DNA from: Phlebotomus papatasi
Lineage: Eukaryota > Arthropoda > Insecta > Diptera > Psychodidae
Assembly (NCBI RefSeq): GCF_024763615.1
Contig: NC_077224.1
Coordinates: 49,486,712-49,550,711 of the forward strand
Length of the DNA stretch: 64,000 nt
Direction: 5' to 3'
Shown: in pieces, positions 46,603 through 57,965 of the stretch
Numbering within the stretch: the stretch's first letter is position 1
How the letters are laid out: each line of letters begins with the position of its first letter
The notes under the pieces: generated by a model
Told to the model about the DNA's origin: nothing
Seen by the model: the letters and a program-made list of their open reading frames with translations, nothing else
Database searches by the model: none
Translations under genes and position numbers: made by a program

Positions 46603-47880
46603 CTAATAAATAAATAAATAAACTTGTTTTTAGATTGACTCTGAGAAACTTATTACATTTCATTTTTTTATATAAACATAAAAATCAAACTGAAAACTTC
46701 TAAAATCAAGTGTATTTGTGATGAGTGGTCATATTCCAGTGTTTTCTAATTGATTTAAGAGAACCTCTAAAATCAATCATGGAATTTCCAAAATTAGGTG
46801 AAGTGCTTCTACAATCAACTCAGATGGTTTCTAGTATTTATCTTACAAAAGTTCTGAAGTAAGTCCTAAATATATAAAATATTAAGGCTACTGCTCTAAT
46901 AAATAATTTACATTATGAGGAGATAAAATCAAATATTAATTACTAAAAATCACTAAGAATTTCTATCTTCAGATTTTCAATAAATCTACCACCATATTCT
47001 ATTGAAATTAATTCAATCCTATTTAGAAAAGATTTTGGGTAGATCAAATCCTAAATATTTAGTGATTCAAATTTGCAAATTACCCCTTAGTATGTTTATT
47101 AGCGATCATCAATGTGAATCGCATTAAAATTCTAAAGTAGAAGTGTAAAGTAGAAGAACATCTCGAAATTGTAGAATATATATTTTTTGTAAAATTATAT
47201 CAATTGAACATTTTGTCAAGAGAAAAATGTAATAAGTTACACATCACAACAATATTTTCCGCAGTACATTTGAGAATCGATATAAAATGACTCGAAAATC
47301 ATATTTTCGGAAGTTGTAAAGCAGTAAATTTTCTATGCTAAGTGAATATATCTCATGTTTTCGAAGAGCTCATCTAAAAAGTTAAATGTCAGTTTTGATA
47401 AGTTTTGTCCAATGTTTCCTGATTACAAATATTTTGGAGTAAGTAAAAATGCATTTTTTGTTCTCTTCTGAAATAATTTCAGTTTTGTTTCATTTTGCCC
47501 CATTTTGGGAAATTTTCGGACATTTTGCCATTCAGATAAAATTATTTTCCTTATCACATGCCAATGAAATTCACCTTTTACTTTATTGTGCGTTTTTTTA
47601 TTAGTAATAGGCAAATGTCATGCTCAATTCTAAAATTGATAGGTTTTCCTTTAAAAGCTTTGATTGCTACTAAACGTTTTCTATTTATAATTTTGAGGAC
47701 AATCGGTGTATAATAGTGGTTGTAATCGAAAAATATGAAAAAAATCCGGCGCGCCTGGTTGAGCCGCAGCCGATATCCTCGGCTGGCGCGCCGGCGCGCA
47801 GCGAGCCGTAGACATTTTTAAAATTTTAGCCGCAGCCGCCGAAAATTTCTCGGCGTCGATCTCTCATATGTCTCATGGGC
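46603..47880 (-). repeat. Inner inverted arm and GC-rich block, element 2 right
   Basis: Inverse of 44354-45573, lacking the 29-bp segment and with GGGGCAAAATG (inverse), both as in the A-side arm of element 1. Confidence 0.85.
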
Positions 47881-47983
47881 TCATAAACCGGAAGTCAGAA
47901 TTCCTTCGCATATGACGCATGGTAGATCATGTTCAGGATGAAGTGGGCTACTTATTTTGGGATGTCACATCTGCAGCAACCCC
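47881..47983 (-). repeat. Short satellite B run on the A side of element 2
   Basis: Partial unit (GAAGTCAGAATTCCTTCGC ... GCAGCAACCCCGTAGGGG) joining satellite A at the same switch point as in element 1. Confidence 0.9.
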
Positions 47984-50900
47984 GTAGGGGAAAATTTAGT
48001 AGAAGGAAACCATTGGTGAAACACGACTTTTCTTTGAACTTGCATACATGTATCACATCCAGGATGATCTGTCCAGCAGGAAACAAAGGATTTGTCAGGC
48101 ATGGCACATGGTACATTTTATTGGGGATTTAGTGGGCTATCTATTTTGGGTAGTGAGATAAATGGCAACCCCGTAGGGTAAAATTTAGCAGAAGGAAACC
48201 ATTGGTGAAACACGACTTTTCTTTGAACTTGCATACATGTATCACATCCAGGATGATCTGTCCAGGAAACAAAGGATTTGTCAGGCATGGCACATGGTAC
48301 ATTTTATTGGGGATTTAGTGGGCTATCTATTTTGGGTAGTGAGATAAATGACAACCCCGTAGGGAAAAATTTAGTAGAAGGAAACCATTGGTGAAACACG
48401 ACTTTTCTTTGAACTTGCATACATGTATCACATCCAGGATGATCTGTCCAGGAAACAAAGGATTTGTCAGGCATGGCACATGGTACATTTTATTGGGGAT
48501 TTAGTGGGCTATCTATTTTGGGTAGTGAGATAAATGACAACCCCGTAGGGAAAAATTTAGTAGAAGGAAACCATTGGTGAAACACGACTTTTCTTTGAAC
48601 TTGCATACATGTATCACATCCAGGATGATCTGTCCAGGAAACAAAGGATTTGTCAGGCATGGCACATGGTACATTTTATTGGGGATTTAGTGGGCTATCT
48701 ATTTTGGGTAGTGAGATAAATGACAACCCCGTAGGGAAAAATTTAGTAGAAGGAAACCATTGGTGAAACACGACTTTTCTTTGAACTTGCATACATGTAT
48801 CACATCCAGGATGATCTGTCCAGGAAACAAAGGATTTGTCAGGCATGGCACATGGTACATTTTATTGGGGATTTAGTGGGCTATCTATTTTGGGTAGTGA
48901 GATAAATGACAACCCCGTAGGGAAAAATTTAGTAGAAGGAAACCATTGGTGAAACACGACTTTTCTTTGAACTTGCATACATGTATCACATCCAGGATGA
49001 TCTGTCCAGGAAACAAAGGATTTGTCAGGCATGGCACATGGTACATTTTATTGGGGATTTAGTGGGCTATCTATTTTGGGTAGTGAGATAAATGGCAACC
49101 CCGTAGGGAAAAATTTAGTAGAAGGAAACCATTGGTGAAACACGACTTTTCTTTGAACTTGCATACATGTATCACATCCAGGATGATCTGTCCAGGAAAC
49201 AAAGGATTTGTCAGGCATGGCACATGGTACATTTTATTAGAGATTTAGTGGGCTATCTATTTTGGGTAGTGAGATAAATGGCAACCCCGTAGGGAAAAAT
49301 TTAGTAGAAGGAAACCATTGGTGAAACACGACTTTTCTTTGAACTTGCATACATGTATCACATCCAGGATGATCTGTCCAGGAAACAAAGGATTTGTCAG
49401 GCATGGCACATGGTATATTTTATTGGGGATTTAGTGGGCTATCTATTTTGGGTAGTGAGATAAATGGCAACCCCGTAGGGTAAAATTTAGCAGAAGGAAA
49501 CCATTGGTGAAACACGACTTTTCTTTGAACTTGCATACATGTATCACATCCAGGATGATCTGTCCAGGAAACAAAGGATTTGTCAGGCATGGCACATGGT
49601 ACATTTTATTGGGGATTTAGTGGGCTATCTATTTTGGGTAGTGAGATAAATGACAACCCCGTAGGGAAAAATTTAGTAGAAGGAAACCATTGGTGAAACA
49701 CGACTTTTCTTTGAACTTGCATACATGTATCACATCCAGGATGATCTGTCCAGGAAACAAAGGATTTGTCAGGCATGGCACATGGTACATTTTATTGGGG
49801 ATTTAGTGGGCTATCTATTTTGGGTAGTGAGATAAATGGCAACCCCGTAGGGAAAAATTTAGTAGAAGGAAACCATTGGTGAAACACGACTTTTCTTTGA
49901 ACTTGCATACATGTATCACATCCAGGATGACCTGTCCAGGAAACAAAGGATTTGTCAGGCATGGCACATGGTACATTTTATTAGAGATTTAGTGGGCTAT
50001 CTATTTTGGGTAGTGAGATAAATGGCAACCCCGTAGGGAAAAATTTAGTAGAAGGAAACCATTGGTGAAACACGACTTTTCTTTGAACTTGCATACATGT
50101 ATCACATCCAGGATGATCTGTCCAGGAAACAAAGGATTTGTCAGGCATGGCACATGGTATATTTTATTGGGGATTTAGTGGGCTATCTATTTTGGGTAGT
50201 GAGATAAATGGCAACCCCGTAGGGTAAAATTTAGCAGAAGGAAACCATTGGTGAAACACGACTTTTCTTTGAACTTGCATACATGTATCACATCCAGGAT
50301 GATCTGTCCAGGAAACAAAGGATTTGTCAGGCATGGCACATGGTACATTTTATTGGGGATTTAGTGGGCTATCTATTTTGGGTAGTGAGATAAATGACAA
50401 CCCCGTAGGGAAAAATTTAGTAGAAGGAAACCATTGGTGAAACACGACTTTTCTTTGAACTTGCATACATGTATCACATCCAGGATGATCTGTCCAGGAA
50501 ACAAAGGATTTGTCAGGCATGGCACATGGTACATTTTATTGGGGATTTAGTGGGCTATCTATTTTGGGTAGTGAGATAAATGACAACCCCGTAGGGTAAA
50601 ATTTAGCAGAAGGAAACCATTGGTGAAACACGACTTTTCTTTGAACTTGCATACATGTATCACATCCAGGATGATCTGTCCAGGAAACAAAGGATTTGTC
50701 AGGCATGGCACATGGTACATTTTATTGGGGATTTAGTGGGCTATCTATTTTGGGTAGTGAGATAAATGACAACCCCGTAGGGAAAAATTTAGTAGAAGGA
50801 AACCATTGGTGAAACACGACTTTTCTTTGAACTTGCATACATGTATCACATCCAGGATGATCTGTCCAGGAAACAAAGGATTTGTCAGGCATGGCACATG

Positions 50901-51255
50901 GTACATTTTATTGGGGATTTAGTGGGCTATCTATTTTGGGTAGTGAGATAAATGACAACCCCGTAGGGAAAAATTTAGTAGAAGGAAACCATTGGTGAAA
51001 CACGACTTTTCTTTGAACTTGCATACATGTATCACATCCAGGATGATCTGTCCAGGAAACAAAGGATTTGTCAGGCATGGCACATGGTACATTTTATTAG
51101 AGATTTAGTGGGCTATCTATTTTGGGTAGTGAGATAAATGGCAACCCCGTAGGGAAAAATTTAGTAGAAGGAAACCATTGGTGAAACACGACTTTTCTTT
51201 AAACTTGCATACATGTATCACATCCAGGATGATTAGTCCAGGAAACAAAGAGATT
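47984..51255 (-). repeat. Satellite A array, 186-bp period, ~17.5 units, inverse orientation
   Basis: CCAGGAAACAAAGGATTTGT recurs every 186 bp. Marker variants repeat at about 744 bp (GGTATATTTTATTGG near 49414 and 50157; ATTAGAGATTTAG near 49236, 49981 and 51098), i.e. 4-unit and 6-unit spacing. Confidence 0.95.
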
Positions 51256-51447
51256 TGTTAGGGAAAATAAAACCTTTGAAATGGTTACTTACCAGAGAAC
51301 TCGTTCAAAATTTTTTTATGTTCGTAAAGAACTTTAAGAGAGAAAAAGTTGGGAAATTGTACATATCAATTTCTTTTTAGCCAAGACACACACCATAATT
51401 TTCAATGAAAAACAGATTTTCCGCAATTTTCTTTTCATTATTATATA

Positions 51448-51572
51448 ATTATTTCAATTTTTCTCAGTGTTTTTTAGTCGAGACACACAAAAAATATTTG
51501 AATTTGCAACGGTTTTTCTTAGCCAAGACACAAACCCGCGTTCGGCTGGCCTTCGGCCAGCTTCAGGGAGGT
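51448..51572 (-). repeat. Conserved terminal inverted repeat (element 2, A side)
   Basis: Inverse of 21781-21905, closing with CTTCAGGGAGGT at 51572; the 9-bp duplication follows. Confidence 0.85.
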
Positions 51573-51581
51573 TTTGATTAT
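51573..51581 (+). repeat. 9-bp target duplication, right
   Basis: TTTGATTAT, identical to 21772-21780. Confidence 0.85.
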
Positions 51582-51810
51582 CCGTTCCGTAAGATTGTTT
51601 ATACTATGGGGGAAATATAAAATTCTGTTATGACACGTGACACGTCTATTTATTCTAAGTGTTGTTCCATGTAAATCCCAACTCTTTATTCACTTTCCCG
51701 TCAAATTGAACGAATGAGATGCTTCATAGAAATGCTGCACGAAATTCAGAAAATTTATTTAAATTACTGAAAATATTTGAAGGGGCGTGGCCTATTTTAT
51801 CAGTTAGTTA
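51573..51810 (+). repeat. Repeat X, right half
   Basis: Colinear with about 13217-13440 (shared AAATTCTGTTATGACACG, TTCCATGTAAATC, ACTGAAAATATTTGAA, GGGCGTGGC). It continues the half that stops at 21780. Confidence 0.8.
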
Positions 51811-51914
51811 TACTATGCTAATTCAAGATGGCGATTTTTTAGAAGATTTTACCAATTCTGATGATACCAAAAAATGTATTATCAGCGCATTCTGATAGAA
51901 AATTTACCATTCTA

Positions 51915-52241
51915 CAGTAGAGTCTCGCTATAAGCCATCGCTCTATAGTCCACAATTTATCGACCGTTGATTTCAAAACACTGATTTTAAGTTAGGTTAT
52001 GTTTTTTAGTATGCGACATGCATAATTATTTTAATATTTTTGGCAAACTTTATTAAGTAGTTGTGATAATTGTGATCCACAATGAAGAGAGCAAGGACAA
52101 GTACCACAATCGCAAAGAAAGTGGAAGCCGTCGAGCAATTTCAATACTAAAAATCGTTGATAATTTTAAAAAATTACATGGACTATAGTGCGACCCAAGT
52201 GTCAAATTTGAAACCAAATATGGACTATAGCGACTCTACTG
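51915..52241 (+). mobile_element. pogo/Tigger-like MITE (327 bp)
   Basis: TA-flanked, ends CAGTAGAGTCTCGCTATAAG and (inverse) CAGTAGAGTCGCTATAGTCC. An ORF start at 52082 reads MKRARTSTTIAKKVEAVEQF, the opening of a CENP-B-type HTH of a pogo/Tigger transposase, and stops after about 22 codons; everything downstream is deleted. Confidence 0.8.
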
Positions 52242-53784
52242 TACATATTTTCTAAACTATTTTTCTCTATTCCGAAGGCATAACTTTTTTTCGATCATTT
52301 TCAAAGGCCGTTAATTTCGTAAAAGTTCACAAAAAAACTGGGAAAACTATTTTTATTTTTTTGTAAATATTTTTAATATTTAATAACTTTTTTTTTCAAA
52401 ATGTTGCTTTGGGAACGAAAAGTCTCTTCTTATAATTCCAGTCTATCTATGGTAAAAATTTAATACTAACTAGTAATTTAGGTGCCCTTGTCGATAAAAT
52501 TTCTTTTAATTTATTTATTTTCTCTATTCCATGGCTGAAATAGGATTCCAATGCTTTTATTAAAATAAAATAAAAAATGACTAAAATCTTTGTATATATA
52601 TTTTAAGCTGGTTAGGGAATGCTAAAATTAAAATTTCAAGTTTCGTACAGAAAATGATGTCTAAGTTTCAAGATTTTTTTAGCGAATGCTACACAAGCCG
52701 AATCAATTATAGCACTACTGTCAAAAAACTTTTACTTATTAGGTTCGTAATCCCATCATACAAAATCCATGGAAATTCTGGGAGTTCCCCCTACACAAAC
52801 ATGAAAAATTAGTCGCAATTTTTACAAAGCTGCTCGGTTTGCTCAACTACGTACAAAATCTAGTACACCTACGTACACCTTATTTTCATCGTAAACACTT
52901 CATTTAGATACAAAAATACTCACATAAATATTTAAATGGAACTTTCAACTACTTTCTTTAAATGTTTGGAGGAGGAGTCATGCGTTTTAAAATCACTTTC
53001 ATGCCATTTTTCTAATAGATGTTTTTACGACACTTGAAACAGCATTTTTTCACTGCATTCTGACAGTCTAGTAGGTGTGATTCTCTCATACTCCAATCTA
53101 TTGTAATCCACGGATTTTCTCTAACATTTACAATCGGTGTTATAGAAGATGTTTTAAATGTTATTGAATTGATAATGAAAGAATCTCAACTACAAAAACT
53201 ATATTTAGGCTTATTGTTTGATTTGATATATAGGCAGAACCTAGATCAAAAAAGACTGAGATTGTAAAGAATCTCAGCTAACATCTCATTAAGTCTTACT
53301 TTCGTGTGGAAGTGCGTGCTTTTCTTCAAATTTTTCGTGAAAAATGTTTAGTATTATGCCAGGTTTTCTTATAGACTCAAAGCCGGTGATCAATAGTTTT
53401 GACTGATACTTTTATAAAACTACAAAAGTTCGATTTTCTCGAGCTGCCAAGGTAGTAATGTTTGTGAATTTTCCACAAAAATACCAAAACAGCCCGCTCC
53501 AAACAAAAAAAATTTACGTCAATGTTAAGCCTGACAACCTCTCTATACCTTGTAATAGTTGTTTTTCTTTTCGAGAAGTTTCTTGAAATATGAAAAAAAT
53601 ACATAAAAAATTGCATATTAAAATTTCAGTTTTTTGCCTATTTCTTATTTTTATTTCTTAAACCTAGGGAAAGAGACCTAGGACTCCAATTTTTTTTTTT
53701 GGATAAGAGGAGTTGGACTAGTTATTAGAATACATGGCTATGGGTTAGATTCATTTTGTAAAATAGAAAAAAAATGTCATTTAT
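52242..53784. other. Intronic AT-rich DNA, nothing recognised
   Basis: One TAGGTGTGATTCTCTCAT phrase near 53073 resembles the ends of the GGTGAG family. No coding domain. Confidence 0.4.
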
Positions 53785-53794
53785 GAAGCTGCAA

Positions 53795-54070
53795 CTGAGC
53801 AATCAATAAATCAAGTGGTAGAGCACTCGTTCTATGGTGCAAGTGTCCCGGGTTCGGATCCCTTTTAGGACACCAGAAATTTTTCTGGCGTTAAAAGTGT
53901 TCGGATTGCATCCAGTGAGCTTCCTGCCCTTGATTTCACGAGACGGGACTGACAATCTCATCCCGTATAAGAAAAATTATAATGGATGTTCCGAACTCCC
54001 CTTGTGGGAAGGCCTAGTTCCTCTATGGAACGTTGTGCCAGCATTATTATTATTATTATTATAACTGTAC
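53795..54070 (+). mobile_element. tRNA-derived SINE, full length
   Basis: About 276 bp flanked by GAAGCTGCAA at 53785-53794 and 54071-54080. The head contains an A-box-like AAGTGGTAGAGCACTCG and a B-box GGGTTCGGATCC; a unique body follows, ending CTTGTGGGAAGGCC, GTTGTGCCAGC and an (ATT)n tail. Pol III promoter boxes, target duplication and simple tail define a SINE. The 3' end is shared with 9319-9418. Overlapping ORFs are spurious. Confidence 0.85.
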
Positions 54071-54080
54071 GAAGCTGCAA

Positions 54081-54619
54081 AGATTTACCCTAGAGCTAAA
54101 TGTAGCTCCAAATTCTCTTATTCTTATTCTAAAGCTCTTATTAATAAGAAAACTTTATTTTAAAAGTGAATGTAAGAAAAGTCCATGGGAAAAAATAAAA
54201 TCCGGTAAGCTGAAAATTTCAAAGTTTCGAAAATTTCACGAAAATTTCACAACATAATATTTTTATTGAAAATGGCTTAGCTTAGTGTAATTCGCTGTTG
54301 TAAAGTTTTACGAACGAAATGTGATGTCTTTTGTTATGTTTTCAAATTTTTCACCAAAAAATTATTTTCTAAAAATTAAAAATAAAATTAAAACTAAAAA
54401 TATTAAGGCAAAGTAAAGGATTTTCACTAGGCCCTTTTGCAAATGAAAAGTTACAATTTGTAAATAAAATATTCAGAGAAAAAAAAGATCTTTAGTAAAA
54501 GCATTTCTCTATTAAAATAGCCCACTTTTGCTCTGAGCTAAAAAAAATAATTTAAGTCAAAATAATATTTTTCCTCTCGAAATATTTAAGAAAAAAGTAT
54601 AAAGCAGAAATGAACTAAC
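54081..54619. other. Intronic DNA adjoining the Hecw exon
   Basis: AT-rich; no feature besides the donor GTTAG at 54619. Confidence 0.4.
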
Positions 54620-55793
54620 CTGAGACGTCGGGCATGATGGGTGGGTGTTGGAGGACAAATGAGATTCCCTCCACCGGAGCCTCCGACACGTGTCAACAGC
54701 CTCGGCTGCGGCCGGAAGGGTTTCTGATGCACAATTGGAGATGCAGCACCTTCCGGAGAAGACATCACATTGTCCAACGGCGAAGCTGATCGCGTAGAAG
54801 AGCCCGACGGAGGACTCCTCGGTCGATGTGGAGATAGCTTTCTGCACAGCATATAGTGCTGATTGTCCTCCTCGAGAGCCAATTCCTGCTCAGTGGCCGA
54901 AATGAAACCATTGGGATGGAATTTACTTTTGCCATTGGACAATTGTCTGGTCAGGGGTTTGTGCGGTTTCACTGTGACAAAGTCCTCAGTGCTGGATTCT
55001 CCAGGCACTGACAGCCCATTAGCCTCAGCCACTTCATCACCCTCTTCCGCATTCTCACATTGCTCCACGACCTTCTTGGCCAGGATTGTGCTGATGTAAT
55101 TGTCCGGACCGATTTTCTTCTTCATCAGTGGCTTCAGCTTTGGCGTATGACCACCACTCCCTCCACTATTCTCTGCCATCCGATCAGACAGACTTCCATC
55201 CGTTTCGGGTGTGGCCAATGGCGCAAAATCACAGTCAATTGACTTTCCCGGCTTCAGTGTGGCCGTCTGACGGTGCTCCGTGAAAAATTCCCCGGGCACA
55301 AAATTCACCTGATCCGCCGAACTGACATCTGTCGGCAGACTCAGCAGAGCCTCATCCGTATCGATAATGTCAAAGCTAAATTCACACATTGGCTTTGTCA
55401 GCCTGGAGATTCTGGGTGGCCAGGAACGTTCTAGTGGCCGATGCAGTCCATTCCCTCCCCCAATATTCTTCGGTGGCAACGGCGGAGCCTCAAAATCCTC
55501 TCCGCCTCCCTCACTGGCATGCCAAATGTGAAAGTATTCACTATCCGTCGGTCCTGGCATCCTGGCATCACTATTCCGCACCTTCCGCTTTGTCCCATTC
55601 ACCACCACCGAGTCATTTTCGTAACTAGGCATCGGACGTGACTTCCGGCGTACGCCGGACATCGTCAGCGGAACGGAAGTGGACTCGCTGGGTGAGTGGA
55701 CCTCAGCGGGACTTGGGAATACCGCCTCGGAAACTGTTGCGGCCTCAGCGGCGCCTGGATTGTCTTCAGGCGGTTCCGCAGTAGCTTCGGCAC
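54620..55793 (-). CDS. Hecw: Hecw-type HECT E3 ubiquitin ligase, upstream disordered-region exon
   Basis: Open reading frame of about 390 codons on the minus strand, bounded by a textbook acceptor (CT-rich tract, then GTCGCCACAG) at 55794 and a donor CTCAG|GTTAG at 54620. It starts in phase 1 (one base of a Gly codon upstream) and ends in phase 2, which joins in frame to the exon at 19878 (ARRLR then SLADN). Composition is Pro/Ser/Glu/Gly rich with no globular domain that I recognise; features are PPLPPKN, a basic patch GVRRKSRPMPS, FDIIDTDEALLSL and a His/Pro/Arg-rich tail. This suits the long disordered region between the C2 domain and WW1 of HECW proteins. The ATG at 55662 is internal, since the frame stays open 44 codons upstream to the acceptor. 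Assignment to the same gene rests on strand, order and splice phase, not on a conserved domain, so a separate gene is possible but less likely. Confidence 0.75.
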
Positions 55794-55875
55794 CTGTGGC
55801 GACAGCACAGCGGGAAAAGCCGCGAGAAACAGAGAGAGGAGAGAGAGAGAGAGGGAGAGGGAGAAAAAGAGTAAA
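55794..55875 (-). promoter_or_regulatory. Intron 3' end: long CT-rich polypyrimidine tract and acceptor
   Basis: On the minus strand about 30 nt of almost pure CT repeat (55834-55866 is GA-repeat on the plus strand) precede GTCGCCACAG at the acceptor. This decides the 5' limit of the coding exon 54620-55793. Confidence 0.7.
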
Positions 55876-57279
55876 TTAAAATGTCATTAGACATTCCTTG
55901 AAAATCGATTTTCCTACTCGTGGCAACTATATGGGGTCATTATTCTAATATTCAATGAAGTCATAAAAGCTACAATGAGATAAAAACCAAGAGTGCAAGC
56001 ATTGCAAGCACTATACGAATTTAATATTCATTTTTTTTCAACCAATTGCCAATCAAATCACCTTCTTTAAACCACGCCCACTTACTGTGTTTGTTGTCTA
56101 TACCGTCTGTACTCAAAAGATACGTTTTCTCCATCCGATAAAATTATTCAAAATTCCGAAAAAGTGTAAATACTAATTAAAGCCACGCCCCTTCAAAGTT
56201 AGCTGCGTTTTTCATACGGTTTTACTGCAAAAACTTATATTTATTTATCTACTCTTTTATGAATTTCTTAGTAGAAATAAACAAGAGAAAGACCTTACAT
56301 AAGTGTTTATAAAAAATACAATATTTCCTCTATTATAATTAAAAAAATAAAGCAACACGTATCATTTTTTAGTGTTAACTATTTAGGAACTATCCGAACT
56401 GCCCGCAAAACATTATAAGGGAAACACTGATTTTTATTTCTAAATTACATGGACCATGACGAACAATTCTGCAGAGGACAACCATCGCAAGCATCCCTGT
56501 AGTATCCTATGAATTCAAACAGGTCTCATCCTCTAAGGTCCAATATCTAATTTAAAAAAACGCAGGGTTCGGTGCTACCCCATGTTCAGTGGTGCCCCAG
56601 TTTAATCTACTAGGATTTCAGAAATTATAAGTACCCACAAAACTCTTCAATCGACGTAAAATAACCAGAATAAAAACTCCAAAATATTCATTTTTTTTTT
56701 CAAATTGTGCTATAAAAATTTGGGCTATGATAAGTAAACCAACTCAGATCGTTGCTTTTTAAATAAAAATAACATTCCGAAATGTGAGGTTATATTAACC
56801 TTAACCTCGAAAACTTAACTTATCTAAGTTCCTTTTTTGAGATATTAAAGAAACTCCAAATCCTGAAAACAAAATTTCGACAAATTTTAACCTAGAAAGA
56901 TTCAGTCAATTAGAACCTAGAACTCTAAGAAATCTACAAGCAAAAAATACGGATAAAAATTTAAGTGAATTCTCTACACAATAACACAGTAATTCCAATT
57001 TTTTTTAACGTTATGTTTAATAAATAACCTGAAAATCTAAACTAAACTTATAACCAAATAAAAATATAATACCTAAAATTGGTATCCATTAAATTTTAAA
57101 TTCAAAAAATATAACTGATTCTGATTAATTTAAACGTTTCTAAATAGGGAAAGTTTGTCAAGTTTCACACATAGGTACTCTGGCTTCAAAGACACAATAA
57201 TTTTCAAATATTCCGTTAATAAATCTGACTTAATTTGTTTCAGGAGATGTGTGATATAATACGAGCTATTAAAATATAT
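55876..57279. other. Intronic DNA, nothing firm
   Basis: Two CCACGCCC motifs (56076, 56183) recall repeat X in inverse. A diverged TAGGGGAAGG-family fragment lies at about 57146-57250. No exon recognised. Confidence 0.4.
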
Positions 57280-57679
57280 TTTTATCAATGGGGTCCGGAA
57301 ATTGTCGGAAGTGGAAGATCACTCAAGGAAAATGAATCAATTTTTTCCAGAGCTTTCGGCTCAGTCTCCAGGCCTTCATCAAGTCTTTAAGTTCTTCTCT
57401 GAGTTTCGTTCAACTTGGTCAAACTTATTTGGACCGGCCACATTTAGAGAATGGTGACACTTACTAATTTAACAATTTTCACTACTCTAGGCAATAACAA
57501 ATTTTATATTTTCCTTTTTCTCGGGATTTTTGTGGTGTCAGTGAGCCAGTCTTTGTTCGCACTCTGCGCACACTTAAAGACTTGACCACTGATGAAGGCT
57601 TGACTGATTGAGCCGAAAGCCCTGGAAAAAGTTGATGCATTTTTTACTTCCGACGATTTCCGGACCACTATTGATAAAA
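57280..57679. mobile_element. 400-bp element with ~120-bp inverted ends
   Basis: TTTATCAATGGGGTCCGGAA on the left and, in inverse, TTTATCAATAGTGGTCCGGA on the right, followed in both by GTCGGAAGT, TTTTTCCAG and GCTTTCGGCTCA. Non-coding. Confidence 0.8.
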
Positions 57680-57740
57680 CTGTTCACATCGGATTTTTCT
57701 TTACTATTACATTATATTGCAACAAGGTCAGATTCATTAA

Positions 57741-57961
57741 CTCTTTCGCGTCTTTAGGGTAATGTCATGACTCGGGGAAAAAAGTTTTTTTTGGGTATTT
57801 ACATTAATTGAAATCTATCTGTTCGTGCACGACATCATAATAGAAGAATGTAAGATTCTTGGCTTATTTTCTCAAGACTCCAGTTAGATTTCAATTAATG
57901 TAAATAGCCAAAAAGAAACTTTTTTCCCCGGGTCATATATGACCCTAAAGACGCGAAAGAG
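57741..57961. mobile_element. 221-bp TTAA-flanked hairpin MITE
   Basis: Flanked by TTAA at 57737-57740 and 57962-57965. Ends CTCTTTCGCGTCTTTAGGGT and the exact inverse; arms of about 80 bp include GGGGAAAAAAGTTT and TATTTACATTAATTGAAATC. TTAA target suggests a piggyBac-type transposase in trans. Confidence 0.88.
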
Positions 57962-57965
57962 TTAA

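Larger units (their letters stand above)
21781..51572. mobile_element. 29.8-kb composite foldback-like transposon
   Basis: Bounded by inverted ends ACCTCCCTGAAGCTGGCC and its inverse, flanked by a perfect 9-bp direct duplication, and splitting a repeat (X) whose two halves continue on each side. It contains two complete foldback-like elements in opposite orientation enclosing 9.3 kb of unrelated DNA. The inner ends of those elements are not flanked by the same duplication. 9-bp duplications, long inverted arms of tandem repeats and mobilisation of DNA between two copies are known for Drosophila FB elements (family knowledge); homology to FB is not claimed. No transposase is seen. Alternative: misassembly or haplotype join around the 500-N gap. 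Confidence 0.7.
41802..51572 (-). mobile_element. Foldback-like element 2 (9.8 kb)
   Basis: Same architecture as element 1 but with satellite B on the left and satellite A on the right, so its outer arms are in the opposite orientation, while its loop is in the same orientation as in element 1. The loop is fuller (about 1.03 kb) and its left inner arm lacks about 62 bp found in the other three arms. Confidence 0.85.
19879..54619 (-). other. Hecw giant intron (34.7 kb) carrying the composite foldback insertion
   Basis: Intron between donor at 54619 and acceptor at 19879. About 29.8 kb of it is the insertion 21781-51572; without that insertion the intron would be about 4.9 kb. No coding exon is recognised inside it apart from transposon ORFs. 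Confidence 0.75.

Noticed and set aside
21781..51572. Inversion between two separately inserted foldback elements (Galileo-type breakpoint)
   Set aside because: A simple inversion would put the second half of repeat X on the inner side of element 2; here it is on the outer side in unchanged orientation.
55660..55662. ATG at 55662 as the start of the Hecw protein
   Set aside because: The frame stays open 44 codons upstream to a strong acceptor, so this Met is internal unless an alternative promoter exists.
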